NCBI GenBank assembly: GCA_025201365.1
Contig: JAIXMF010000003.1
Location: 1,550,001-1,614,000 of the forward strand
Source of the DNA: Syncephalis plumigaleata
Taxonomy: Eukaryota > Zoopagomycota > Zoopagomycetes > Zoopagales > Piptocephalidaceae
Reading direction: 5' to 3'
DNA: 64,000 nt
Below, piece after piece: positions 22,846 to 33,944 of the stretch (position 1 is its first letter; every line of letters starts with the position of its first letter). The position numbers were made by a program, and so were the translations under genes. Under the pieces are notes generated by a model. That model made no database searches, was not told the origin of the DNA, and was given only the letters and a program-made list of their open reading frames with translations.

Positions 22846-23658
22846 ATGATACATCCTCGTCATTCTATCATAGCTGTTTCAGCTATACTTTGCACCATAC
22901 TGATATCATCATCGTCCGCCGACCAATTGAACGCAAGGAATCCATTTATACCCGGCAATGGTATGTCGTTCAATGTATCTCGACAAGGCGGTATTTGTGG
23001 TGTAGGGCCAATGGCGGCAATGTATCCATCGTGTGCATTCGGTCTCGTTTGCCGTATGGATCGAGTTAGACCCGATAATAGGGGCGTTTGTCAGGAGATG
23101 AGTCGTGACACTAGCGGGATGATGTCGCACGCTACCGAGGGTGAACTATGCGGCGGGTCAACCGTGCCAATGAGACAATGCGCTGCAGGACTTGTTTGCC
23201 GAATGACATTCCATTCGGTAGCGGACAACGTTGGAAGATGCACGAGAGCAAGTGTGCCACCACGTATCGTGTCATCACCATTCCCTGCTCGTGGTGGCGA
23301 CAAGCCGAAAGAACAACCGAGCAATGACGTGTGCCCACCTAATCAGAAACTGTCACCGACAACCGGTAGGTGCACTAGTAATTTGGCTAGCGTGCCAGCT
23401 CAGGAACACGAGGAGTGTGGCGGTCCATTCTCGGATGCTCGTCAATGTGCGACAGGGTTGATTTGTCAATTCCAAATACCCACACCACCCGACGCCACCG
23501 GTCGATGCAAGGTACCGCCCCCTCAGGTGTTCTCGAAAGAAGGGGAGGAATGCGGCGAATCATTCTTCTTGGCTAATCAGTGTGCGGCCGGTCTTGTTTG
23601 TAAATACGAGGAGAGCGAGGTTTTGAATGTATTTGGTAAATGTGTTCGTAGTACATGA
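22846..23658 (+). CDS. Secreted cysteine-rich repeat protein, 270 aa
   Basis: Single exon with signal peptide at residues 1-25 (AVSAILCTILISSSSA). The mature part carries four copies of one module: [EE]-C-G-G/E, about 12 residues, Q-C-A-x-G-L-V/I-C-[RKQ], about 15 residues, G-x-C. Copies start near residues 50, 100, 187 and 236; a shorter CPPNQKLSPTTGRC piece separates copies 2 and 3. The spacing resembles the small disulphide knots of dickkopf- or IGFBP-like N-terminal domains and of many fungal secreted repeat proteins, but this is pattern likeness only. Likely extracellular, disulphide-stabilised, possibly wall-associated or an effector. An AATAAA lies just past the stop. Confidence 0.8.
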   Translation: MIHPRHSIIAVSAILCTILISSSSADQLNARNPFIPGNGMSFNVSRQGGICGVGPMAAMYPSCAFGLVCRMDRVRPDNRGVCQEMSRDTSGMMSHATEGELCGGSTVPMRQCAAGLVCRMTFHSVADNVGRCTRASVPPRIVSSPFPARGGDKPKEQPSNDVCPPNQKLSPTTGRCTSNLASVPAQEHEECGGPFSDARQCATGLICQFQIPTPPDATGRCKVPPPQVFSKEGEECGESFFLANQCAAGLVCKYEESEVLNVFGKCVRST

Positions 23659-25121
23659 ATAAAATTCAGTACATTTCATGCAATTGTATCCTGTTTCTAG
23701 GTGTGAGTGTGTGCGAATATGCTACACAATAACATCATCCTACTTTGATACGTGTAAAAATAGTTGCTACAGTAGGTAGATTTGAATTACAAATAGACGG
23801 ATGAATCCATTAACAAGCAATAAATATAGTAAATGAATATCATATTGTATAAACGCGCTACATTAAGCATTGTTAAATGAATTATTATCGATGACAGATT
23901 TCTCATTGTTGTGCTAATAACATTTATTCAATTAAGCTGCGGGTGACGTTACTAGTCTTGCGGTTAGTTTGCAATATTACATTCGTGAAAACCAAGGCAA
24001 AGGAAAACGCTAATTATTCAGCACAAATCACATGTAGTACATTTGCTATCATGCGACACATAACGGTTGTAGCCAATATGCAATGCCAAGGTGGGGGAGA
24101 TGACATGGCACGGCGCGACGCAGTAGAGCAGAGCAGAGCAGAGCATAGCAAAGCAGAGTAGAGTAGAGTAGAGTGTAGTATAACATGGAATATCACAGAA
24201 CCGCACAACACGACACAACGCAGCGCAGCGCAGCATAACATAGCATAGCGCGGCACGGCACGCGATACTACGGTTGACAGCATGATCAACCTATGCACCA
24301 AAGACCACTCGTGTGACTCTGCTCTTCTACGTTCATCTGACCCATTGTAGTGGTTAATGGCATTTTAGTGACCGTGCGGCATTAGTTAAATGTGAATATA
24401 ACATACGCACTCGTTCTTCATGAGTATGTGTATTTATTGGATGAACGAGGAGGTTTATCATATAGCAATGCACGTACACTTACTTCCACTACATGTGTTT
24501 GCTCTATGCTCGAGGCTAATCCCACTGAATGATACCTTTCCTTTCACACTAGTACAAATCCGGATATTGAGCATGATTGGTAGTGCCGCTGCTGCTACTG
24601 CTGCTGCTACTGCTGCCACCGCTTATTATTGCAGTTACTATTATTATCATCATTATCACTGTTATTATTATTATCCGTAGCACATGAATATTTCAGTCCT
24701 TGTAAATTTATTGCAAATACCACACGATACATTTACAATTTTTAGTGCAATTCCTAATGAACCACATGCTCGACCAGAGGCTTGAGATTTGGTAGCGTCA
24801 TCACATACACGCTAGTAGGTGATGAACGAGGAGAGAAGGTCGTGCATGGCACGTTGCTTGTAGCGTCACACTTCATCCATACGACTTATAAAGCAATAGC
24901 TTACAGTAATGATTGTCCTTTTTAATAAATAACATTTGCTTCATCCTTTTGTTTTGGTTACTTTGTTAATTCCATTCTAATACATTTTGTATAAATATCT
25001 ACCTTACTACCATTACTACCACTACTACTACTATTACTATTATCGTTACTGCTATTATTATATCTACTATATTTTTATCCATTATCTACAAATCGACTTG
25101 ATCGCATACACTTTTATCAAT
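23659..25121. other. Intergenic with simple repeats
   Basis: No supported gene. Contains a degenerate pentanucleotide block (separate entry), a (GCT)n/(ACT)n tract at about 24585-24675 and a TAC/ACT tract at about 25005-25060 in the leader of the F-box gene. The open frames across these tracts are translated microsatellites. Confidence 0.5.
24105..24270. repeat. Degenerate pentanucleotide tandem repeat
   Basis: About 165 bp of mutated 5-bp words of the form AGCAG / AGTAG / CGCAG / CATAG / CGGCA in direct array. The register is largely kept while the words drift, so it looks like an aged minisatellite. Confidence 0.65.
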
Positions 25122-27182
25122 ATGTTTTGCCATCTCGGTCAATTGATCCCGGCGAAATGTCGGAAACAATACGCTCGAATCAAGCGTATCTGTCGTCGGA
25201 AGAAAGGCAAAAGCGTCCACGGTACTACGCAGAGTCAACTGTCTCGTCGTACCAAACGTCGTGACACCGGTCTTTCAAGTCTGACCAACTGCCAATTTTG
25301 TCTGGAGGCCATTAGCGGCGTGTTTCCCAGTCTGCCCAGAGAGTTAATCCTGCAAATTTCCAGCTGGCTGGATCCTGCCTCGGCACTGGCACTCTCACGT
25401 ACCTCGAAGAAGCTTCGTGAGATAATAATCAATGACAACGTGGCCTGGCGTCGACGTTACGAGGAGGCCTACCCGCCCACCAATCATCGCGAGCGCGAAT
25501 TTCTCGCCAAGTTACGACGTAACAAATATGTGACCGCGATCACTCGATTGGGGTTTAGGAAAAGCGATGACAACTGGTTGGAAGCTATGGCACGACGTGC
25601 ATCGACCGAGCATCATTGGCGCACCGACACGGGCGTCATCAATGTTACGTCGTTGCAACCGTTAACGATCTCGGCCAATCGCAGAAATGGGAAGCAATCG
25701 TTGGAGCAAAATGACAATGAAACGGTAAACAATAACAAGCATAATATGAAAAGGTTATTTCGTAACAGTCAACAATCCAACGATACCATCCTTAACAGAT
25801 TATCCGTAGAGTCGTTGTTCCCCTCGTCACTCTGGCTACACGCGGCGGTCGAGTTCACCGTGGCTCTCTATAATGGACGACTTTACGTGCGCTACCGACA
25901 CACGCGTACATGGCGTCGTTTGTTGCCCGTTATACCCGTCGAGATCACCGGTAATCCGTTAATTACTCGGCCTGGTGATGCGCTCATTGAATTGGATCAA
26001 ATTTCAATTGAAGGCGTCAAAGTACATGGTCGTTACGTACGCGGACTTGGATGCCTCGACACGGGCGAGTACTGGGATTTCTTTTGGGATGCATTGTTTG
26101 ACATAAGCGCTACAAGTACAGAAAATGAACACGCTCCTAAAAGCAATGCTGTACCGCATCAATACTCATTTGCTGCCTTTAGAGAAGGTGTAATGGAAAT
26201 AGTGGATGATAAGCTTTTATTGCAAGATTTCGGCACCACTTCCTCGTTGGCTATCTACGATTTACGCGCGATGGCCAATGGAGACACGAGTGATCCTTGC
26301 ATTCCACCATCACCCTTGCCTGGTTGGCTGCAAGGAGACCAGGCGCCTCTTGCCTCCTACGTATCATCGGAAAGTCTGCCTGGTTATTTGCTCGCCGTCA
26401 AGTTACACACTACCGCCACGGTGCTACGCTGTTTCTCGCTCGATCTGAATTACTGGGCCGATCTGCAACAATTCATGGTTGCCGTCGACATTCCAATGTA
26501 CGCCAACGGCCCGTGCTCCTGGGTTGAACTCGCTGCCGGTGGATTCAACAAGAAATGCGCCATTGTTCACGGGCATCGTTCGAGTTTATCGGGTGACCAT
26601 AGCTTTCTCATGGGATTGAATCCGACGCTAGGTCGATGCAACTGGTACACGGAAATCACGCAATTAGAAATTGCAGCGGTACGCGTGGCACTCGATCACC
26701 GTCGGATCACCTTGCTCTCCAGCGAGAGTCAGTTGCTAATCCACGATTTGGCCACCGGTCAACCGTTGCATTGTTTATCGCTTCAGGTGCCACGAGGTCC
26801 GAGACTCGATCGACTTGATCACATACTAGGCCCGCTACTTCTTATATCCGATCATGCCGTGAGCACTGAGGATCCATCCGGACAAACGATCGTTCTAGTG
26901 GATGTGACGCAAGGTCGAGAATTATGGCGTCGACGTATTCAGCGTACCGAGACTATGGGCAGTAATCTAAAGACATCAATTACCACTACTACTACTACTA
27001 CTACTACTCCTGCTATTATCAATCAGCATCAGCATCAGCATCAGTATCCTTCGCAACGTGTATCATTTATTAGTACGAATCCACCGGCGATACCACCTCG
27101 CCTTACAGTTTGTGCCACGCATATGCTTGTCGCTACACTCTCCAGACGTACAATTATTGAATTAGTTTTTACTGGCAAATAG
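25122..27182 (+). CDS. F-box protein
   Basis: Single exon of 686 residues from the ATG at 25122. The frame is open 45 codons further upstream, but that part is a translated TAC-repeat beginning with TTG. Residues 1-55 are very basic. An F-box follows at about 67-115 (FPSLPRELILQISSWLDPAS, then ALSRTSKKLREIIIN and WRRRYEE), which in other proteins binds Skp1 and makes the protein a substrate receptor of an SCF ubiquitin ligase. The C-terminal 500 residues are beta-rich and may form a propeller-like substrate domain, though I see no canonical WD40 or Kelch repeats. A Thr-run and QH-run lie near residues 620-640. Substrate unknown. Confidence 0.75.
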   Translation: MFCHLGQLIPAKCRKQYARIKRICRRKKGKSVHGTTQSQLSRRTKRRDTGLSSLTNCQFCLEAISGVFPSLPRELILQISSWLDPASALALSRTSKKLREIIINDNVAWRRRYEEAYPPTNHREREFLAKLRRNKYVTAITRLGFRKSDDNWLEAMARRASTEHHWRTDTGVINVTSLQPLTISANRRNGKQSLEQNDNETVNNNKHNMKRLFRNSQQSNDTILNRLSVESLFPSSLWLHAAVEFTVALYNGRLYVRYRHTRTWRRLLPVIPVEITGNPLITRPGDALIELDQISIEGVKVHGRYVRGLGCLDTGEYWDFFWDALFDISATSTENEHAPKSNAVPHQYSFAAFREGVMEIVDDKLLLQDFGTTSSLAIYDLRAMANGDTSDPCIPPSPLPGWLQGDQAPLASYVSSESLPGYLLAVKLHTTATVLRCFSLDLNYWADLQQFMVAVDIPMYANGPCSWVELAAGGFNKKCAIVHGHRSSLSGDHSFLMGLNPTLGRCNWYTEITQLEIAAVRVALDHRRITLLSSESQLLIHDLATGQPLHCLSLQVPRGPRLDRLDHILGPLLLISDHAVSTEDPSGQTIVLVDVTQGRELWRRRIQRTETMGSNLKTSITTTTTTTTTPAIINQHQHQHQYPSQRVSFISTNPPAIPPRLTVCATHMLVATLSRRTIIELVFTGK

Positions 27183-27977
27183 CCATTACTTTGATTCTTC
27201 TATATAACTATTCTGGCCCTACTGTGCTCAGATATTATGGAGAAACTCCATCTTTCCTTTTGTTTCTTTCTCATTTTTCGTTATTAAATAATATATATTT
27301 TTGTTTTATCACTAAATATAAAAGAACAATCAATCCATACAATATTCTACTTTCCAGCATGATGCACTAAGCCAATTTGCATGCTTAGATTTATATGGCT
27401 AGCAAATGGCATATGAAGCATTTGCAAAACTGACACAATATCCATATACGTGTGACATAAAATCATTCATAAATGTGTTTATTGGTGGAACTACATTACT
27501 CGTAAATCATGTACTCACTCTAGCTTGTCATATTGAAACTAATTAGAATAGAATAACCATCCGGAAGCTGTAAAAATACAAGAATATCGCGTTGCAATAC
27601 AATCAATATTGGTATATAAGCTAGATAAATAGCCATTAACTTCTTGCATGATACACGCCTTGTAGCAGTATGTTGCAATCATAGTATTGCATCTAACGTA
27701 ACAAGTATACTTCATTATGCCAGTGACATTCGTATTCATACCTATATATAATGGCAGATTGTTAGCATGCTACGATAGCTAGCGTGTCAGCTGCATCGAG
27801 TAATTGGTTGTGAAGCCATGAGTTTGTGCTAAAACCAGCCACACGTCTTGCCTTTGCAGCAACTAAATGTTAGTCGGCCTTTCTTGGCTCGACTCTTTCC
27901 TTCCTGTCAACAACCAAAACTGTCGCTTACTTTATCGCTTTATCGCTTATTCTGTCTATACTTTTGAACACAACTAA
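27183..27977. other. Intergenic
   Basis: AT-rich; no supported gene. It holds the 3' end of the F-box gene and the promoter of the annexin gene; a CT-rich leader (27880-27970) precedes the annexin ATG. Confidence 0.5.
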
Positions 27978-29067
27978 ATGTCGGCCAGTGACGATGCAGA
28001 AGCCGTTTACCGTGCCTGTAAAGGCTTCGGCACAGATGAGAAGGCGCTTATTCGCATTCTCGGCCATAGAGACTGGGCTCAGATTCAGTCTATAGCTCAG
28101 TGGTACCAGCACAAGCATCACGAAGACATGCTGATTCGCTTGCAAAAAGAGACTAGCGGGGACTTTGGCAGGGCGCTCGTCAACGGCTGTAAACACCCGT
28201 GTGTCTATGATGCAGAGCTGATACGCGAGGCCAGTAAGGGAGCAGGCACGCGTGAAGGTGTTATTATCGAGGCAAGTGTCGTTGTCGCCGTAGTTACAAC
28301 CATTGTCCATCGATAGTGCCATGTATACTAATGACAGTGCATTCCAGGTAATGATACGTCGTCCCAATGCTGACATGCAGTATCTGGCGCAGACATATCG
28401 TGGATTATACAACAAGGAACTCGAAGCAGAGATGCGTAGTGAATTCAGCGGAAATGCTCAGTATTTGTTTACAATTCTATGTCAGGTAAGCTCGATGCTG
28501 TCTATTAATGGGAAGTGACACTAGACTAATTGGTGCGATAACAATGCTGAGAAAGGCACGACGAGATGAGCATGGCTTGTACGATCCTATTCCCGATGCG
28601 GACACCATTCAGCGCTGTCTGCACGGAGATGTTCGACGAGATGAGGTCACCCTAATACAGCTGCTAGCCGGTCGATCAGATGCTCATCTGCGCAATGTAT
28701 TCAATGCGTATACACAGCGGTATCAACGTAGGATCGAGGATGTCATCAAGAAGGAGCTAAGCGGTGATTTGCAACGAGGTCTACACGCACTAGGTGGGTG
28801 GGATAATGCGTAAGAACAATGACATGTCAACCAACACTCATCCTCTACCTAGTTCAATGTGTTCAAAATGCGCCACTCTATATTGCTGAACTGTTGGAGT
28901 CGGCAATGGCGGGACTAGGCACGAATGAGCGTCGATTGTCGCGGGTGATCATACGCAATCGTGGTCCATTCATGGAACATGTCAAGCTGGCCTATGTTCA
29001 GCGATATGGGAAATCACTTCGCAAGCGAATTGAGGTAATTACTGATGCCATTGACACCAAGCTGTAG
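27978..29067 (+). CDS. Annexin
   Basis: Four exons: 27978-28271, 28348-28485, 28556-28793 and 28853-29067, giving 294 residues. Four annexin repeats are visible. Type II calcium sites (GxGT) appear in repeat 1 (KGFGTDEKALIRIL), repeat 2 (KGAGTREGVIIE) and repeat 4 (AGLGTNERRLSRVI); repeat 3 (DVRRDEVTLIQLL) lacks the GxGT loop. Annexins bind anionic membranes in a calcium-dependent way and act in vesicle traffic and membrane repair. The first intron begins GCAAGT instead of GTAAGT, a GC-AG intron; this is the only choice that keeps GVIIE-VMIRRPNA in frame. There is almost no N-terminal tail, so no obvious partner-binding motif. Confidence 0.92.
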
Positions 29068-29331
29068 ATATAATAATACAATCATGATAATCTAGGGGGA
29101 AACATCTGGTGATTATCGACGACTGCTGCTCGCTTACATCAATGATGACCAGTAGCAATGGTGATGGCAGTAACAATTGCTATATCATTCCGTGTATATG
29201 TTACATGTACCGATATTGTGCATGGTGTTTATCTATTAAACAGTGATATTACTGACATTTACTAATTGAATACACTATGTACAAATTATGCGCAACACAT
29301 TTACAAACGTAATATGATGAATGAATTATAT

Positions 29332-29844
29332 TTACAGATCAACTACTGATAAAAGATCAGCATCCGACAAGAATATACTTCTGGCCTGTTTGGCCTCTCT
29401 ATCTCGTCTCTCTTGCTCCTTTGTATCGTCGATCATTTGCGATGGATCTTGTCGTTGACTATGACGATCCCGTACTGTTGGCGTGAACTTTACCCCACCA
29501 GCCCCTAGTTGTTGATATTGATGGCGAGATTGTGAAGCAGTATCATTCTCATTGTATCCAATGGTACGCTGTGAAGAGAAGGAAGAGGAAGAAGAAGGAG
29601 AGGATGCCGTCTCTTGTTGGATGATAGAGCCGAGTTCTTCATTCGATGTTCCTACTGGTATTTCGGCCACAGCAGCATCTGACATATCGCTGGAAGCAGG
29701 CGAGTAGGTGATGTTGGCAGCAGGAATGGATTCACTAGACGACGACGAGGAGGAGGAGGAGATACTTTGACGCAATGCTGATATGGGATGTGGATACTTT
29801 CTTCGTGACTCCATCAAATGTTGAATGAACAATGGGCCATCCAT
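29332..29844 (-). CDS. Ser-rich protein of unknown function, 170 aa
   Basis: Single ATG-to-stop frame. Not recognised. The first 25 residues (MDGPLFIQHLMESRRKYPHP) are helix-prone, followed by two Ser runs and Gln-rich disordered sequence. A more ordered, charged C-terminus (residues about 120-170: GGVKFTPTVRDRH, KEQERRDREAKQAR, SIFLSDADLLSVVDL) may be a helix plus short linear motif. No signal peptide or membrane segment. Base use is like neighbouring genes, which supports coding, but a longer spliced gene cannot be excluded. Confidence 0.5.
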   Translation of the reverse strand: MDGPLFIQHLMESRRKYPHPISALRQSISSSSSSSSSESIPAANITYSPASSDMSDAAVAEIPVGTSNEELGSIIQQETASSPSSSSSFSSQRTIGYNENDTASQSRHQYQQLGAGGVKFTPTVRDRHSQRQDPSQMIDDTKEQERRDREAKQARSIFLSDADLLSVVDL

Positions 29845-30182
29845 GTTGAGCGAGTGTTATTACTAGTAGTAACAAGTAAGTAAGCAAGTAAGTAGATGAA
29901 AATGATGCAGCACACTGTACGATAAATGACAAAAAAGCTAAAGAAATGAAATGAAGCATAACGTCATAATCGAAATATACGAAGCAAATGACGTATCATG
30001 GGAATATGTTAAACATAATGAAACCTTTTATTTCACTAGAAACAACAACAACAACATCATCATCATTATGTAATATCTCAATAAACATCATTGCTACTAC
30101 ACATCTGCTAGTAATGTCTAGCAATATCATGCACTAGAAACAATTAATATATGCATAATCATCAGATTTCTATTTATTTACT

Positions 30183-31981
30183 TCAATTGCTGCTATTACT
30201 AAGTAGGATTTGTTGTCCATTGGGTACTGAACACAACCAGGTATGTAATGATACATCACTACTACTACTACTACTTTCGTTGTTATTTATGCCAGTAGAT
30301 AGGATAATTCCATTCTCGCAACCAATAGTTAGAGGCAGACTGACGATCTGTTTGTTAGTTGGACTGAATACCTGCCAGGATAACGCAGTGGTATAATCTT
30401 CATTATCATCATCACTATTTGCTGGCCTGGATCGTTATTACATATGAAAAACTATATTTTACCTTATTAGCTAGCTGATAGTACAATCTAATCATTATTT
30501 ACCTGAATTTGCTCACCAGGCTCAAGATCACCCAAGGTATCGATAGCCAATTGACCGCGAGATGGATCCCCACTAATGATTTTACCTAATAGACGCGCTT
30601 CCTATAAATGAAGATTACCAAATAGTAACATTGTCAATTGATAGCAAAGGTGAAATAGTGCTTACATTAGGTAATCGTGGAATGTTTTTATCCACCTTAG
30701 TAGATACTGATGGATATACTCCAATGAAATAATCAGCCGTCGACAATGTTACTTTTCTTTTCTGCGATTGTGTTGATCGGTAATGCGCTAGTAATGTGCT
30801 AATGGCCGCTTGTTTATCCAGTTCGACAATCACATTGCCACGACATCTGGATTATACGGGTAAGAAATGAGTACAACATGATCCTGTCTATTACTTACCT
30901 TGTAAAGTCATGGGATAACCAATTGGTGCAAGACTTGCAAAGGAGCGTTTACTTTTAATCGCACCATCTTTGAGTGTATTTGACATGATAGCCACGCCAA
31001 CCACGCCATCCTCGATCGTTTGATCGTTGTAGAACATTGTATACGGCAACCCCGTAATAAATGGCGTCGATGCGGCTACTCCTCCCATCTAAGAATAATA
31101 ATAAGAATAATAAAAATCAATATTTGAATGTGTAACTATCCAGTATATATCATTACCACACTTGCTTGAGGAAACTGTTTATTGATTACTTCGAATAAAG
31201 CATAAGGTTCTTGATCGGTTGCTAGTAAGATGCTTGAAGTGACTAATTGTTAATTCATTAGTAAACTATCATATATGCTACAATTATCCCTACTAGAATC
31301 TTACCCAGTTATCCTTAACTGCAACCTTTAGATTATGCGGTAAACAATCACTTAGAGGAGCACGCGTAATAGACTCGAAATTCATCGATGTCCATTTTGA
31401 TTCATTAGTGGAAGTGGTGGATCTAATGTCATCACTTCTTGATGTACGCGGACGATACCGAGTCAAATCGGGCCAACGACCAACTGAATTGGTACGACGT
31501 CGCGGTAACTGACTAGCCGCTACGTGGAATGATTCTAACCGCGTTGTATTCGAATCAAAATACATTTCCACAACGGCTAACGCTGGCGTTGAATCCTGAC
31601 CATTAATGGCGTCAACGACACTACCAACTTGAACAGTAGGCGTATCCGATAACTGAGTGGACTACGAGTAAATGTCTCCGTACAATATTGAGGTAGAGCT
31701 AATAACTCGGTGTCTGTATAGTTTCTATTGGCATAAATAAGTCGAAGTGTCTGTTGTGGTGAATTACTACAACCACGCGTAGTATTCGCAGCTATTTGGT
31801 CTAGATTCGTATTGCATTGCTGAATAGCAGTTAGCAAATTAGACTCGTTACTACAAGTTGCATGTACTGCCGTCCATAGTGATGCTGTGCACTGGTATAC
31901 CACAGGTGACGGTAGCAAGGTGCGACAAGTAGGTCGACGTAGTGTCGATAAACGACGTGTAGTATGCAATGAGAAGAACAT
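30183..31981 (-). CDS. FIST-domain protein, spliced, with several frame slips
   Basis: The N-terminus (ATG 31981) has a mitochondrial-type basic leader (FFSLHTTRRLSTLRR). The middle matches FIST N and C sensor domains: PALAVVEMYF, VGRWPDL, ILLATDQEPYALFEV, MGGVAASTPFITGLPYTMFY, GVVGVAIMSN, LAPIGYPMT, GNVIVELDKQAA and LLGKIISGDPSRG. Clean introns are seen after QASV, NIPRLPN and GEQIQ. FIST domains are thought to sense small ligands such as amino acids and occur in F-box and signalling proteins. Four points fail to keep frame by exactly one missing base: near 31659, at two donors near 31305 and 30898, and near 30426. It is therefore either a decaying gene or a correct gene hit by homopolymer errors. 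Confidence 0.65.
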
Positions 31982-32105
31982 GGTGGTGTACAAGGTTATT
32001 CATTTCTACACTCTTGAACAATTATAACACTGATTGATTGCTTAGTTAGTTAGTTAATTAGCCAGGTTTATCATGCAATAACCCTCTGACTGTATACAGT
32101 ATTTA

Positions 32106-33504
32106 TTATTCCTCGGACAATAGGCTAATATGAGATAGTTCCTGTCGAACATAGTCGCCAGTAAGCATTTCAGGATACTTGTCCTTATCCTTCGTATCGA
32201 TTAATGGACGCAACAAACTATCGGATGCAACATGCAAGAAGAAGGTAGATGAGATACGCCAAAGTGGTCGATCAGGATGCGTTTCCTTACGTCGCTCGAT
32301 AGTCTATCATCAAGTAAAGAGGCTCTATTAGTATGCATACCACTCGATCGTATACGAGAATAGGACATGATGACTTACCGCGACAGTGGCATCGCTAACG
32401 ATCACCTCGTGATAACCGGCCTGAACCGCACCACCCGTAAGCCATTCCATTTCCCTGCCAGCCTGCACTAGTAGACAGCCATCGGGAACACGTACAGCCA
32501 TCTTTTGATTGCCATTCCTTGGCCATATATACAAGCCAGGGAAGCGAGATTTACCATGAATGGTCAATAGATTAAAATCATAATGGAAACCTATACAGGC
32601 GAGTATCATACGCATGAATATTAATACAATGAACATATAATCTATAAATGTACTATTACTACTATCGCTATTATTTACCTGCTAGTACAGTGCCGGCCTT
32701 GTTATAAACATTTAAATCGGAAGCAGTCGGTGCTAGTAGATGTGGACCACCTACGGTGAGATCGGTGATAGCATTGGCTGGTAAATCGAATCCTACAGCG
32801 GCCATCTCGGCAATGGTCAATACAGCTGCGTGCATATGATTACCCCAACTGTTCATTTTAGACTCCCATTGAGGAAATCCTATCATGATATTATTAGTAT
32901 AATAATAATGTGTAAGCAAATGATGTACCTTCAGGAATAACTGGTGGTGCATTAAGACGTGGAAATTTCGAAGTAGCTGGCACTTCACCGATACGCCAGA
33001 AGAAACGCCATTTAGGATCTGCTCCTGACGTGTCTAGAGGCGACACTCTTCTGGCATCTAATTATCATTATTATTATTATTATATATTACTGTTGCTATG
33101 GACTTGTTATCTCGTAAGCTTACCTTATTGATAATGTCTAGACATTTCGGATCCTTACCGCACTTGGGCACTTCTTGCAATGAAGGTGTGGCTCCAATTT
33201 GATAGCTAAGCTCCTTGCGAACATCTTTCATCTTTTGTTCCTCCGGTTGAGCGAAATAATCCTCTACCATATCGAGGAAATGCTCGTTATCCTCCTGAGT
33301 AACGCGGGGGTCTCGTACCAGCAAAGCGCCATACTCACGTAGAGCGTCGGCAGCCTAAAGGAATGATAGTAGTTCAAAGCAATAGGTTATTTCTTTCTTC
33401 TTTCTCTTGTCCTATGTTTTTGTTACCTTACGACATTCGGCAATTGCAGAAGCACTTGTCTTATCGTTAAAGTAGAGATTGAGATCGATAATTGGCAAGT
33501 CCAT
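32106..33504 (-). CDS. 2OG-Fe(II) oxygenase, isopenicillin-N-synthase-like
   Basis: Six exons; the first three are 33504-33427, 33354-33124 and 33057-32929. About 340 residues. The N-terminus MDLPIIDLNLY is the typical DIOX_N start, followed by REYGALLVRDPRV. Iron ligands and co-substrate residues are all visible: GFHYDFNLLTIHG supplies HxD, AGYHEVIV supplies the distal His, and WRISSTFF supplies the RxS that binds 2-oxoglutarate. The fold serves hydroxylation or cyclisation of small molecules; the substrate is unknown. In exon 3 the frame slips by one base near 33039 (after PEECR, before LDTSGADPKW), consistent with a missing base in a C/G run. The next gene is transcribed divergently from 33945. 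Confidence 0.82.
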
Positions 33505-33944
33505 TATAGTCAATAATAGAAGAAAGAGCTACAAGTATAAGAAGTGAACGTTTAGTAGAACTTGGCACACACACACGCTGGAATAAAAGATATAAACGAG
33601 CGAACGAACAAGCGAACGACTTGTGCCCTTGCTTAATTATGTTTATACCATTTTCAACATCATCCTCATTAATGTGACGTCACCTGTATAGGAGAATGTC
33701 CATTTATTTGCTAGCATTAGGCCTTGCGTTTATCATGAATAGGGCGGACTTTTTTAATGTGGAATGTAAAAAAAGCTATATGTCCACTTTAGATCAAAAA
33801 ATTGTTATCATGTCCGCTATTTTTTTCTTTTTTTTGCTGTCTTTTTATTTCAATGAATAGTATTCTAGTTATCGGTGTTGTTGTTGTTGTTACCACTACA
33901 CATTGATTTAGATTCCTTATTTGCTTTCTTGTTACTTTATCATT

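Noticed and set aside
24420-25121. Upstream extension of the F-box frame and a nearby Tyr/His-rich frame
   Set aside because: Both are translated TAC/ACT and GCT repeats; the F-box frame there begins with a non-ATG codon.
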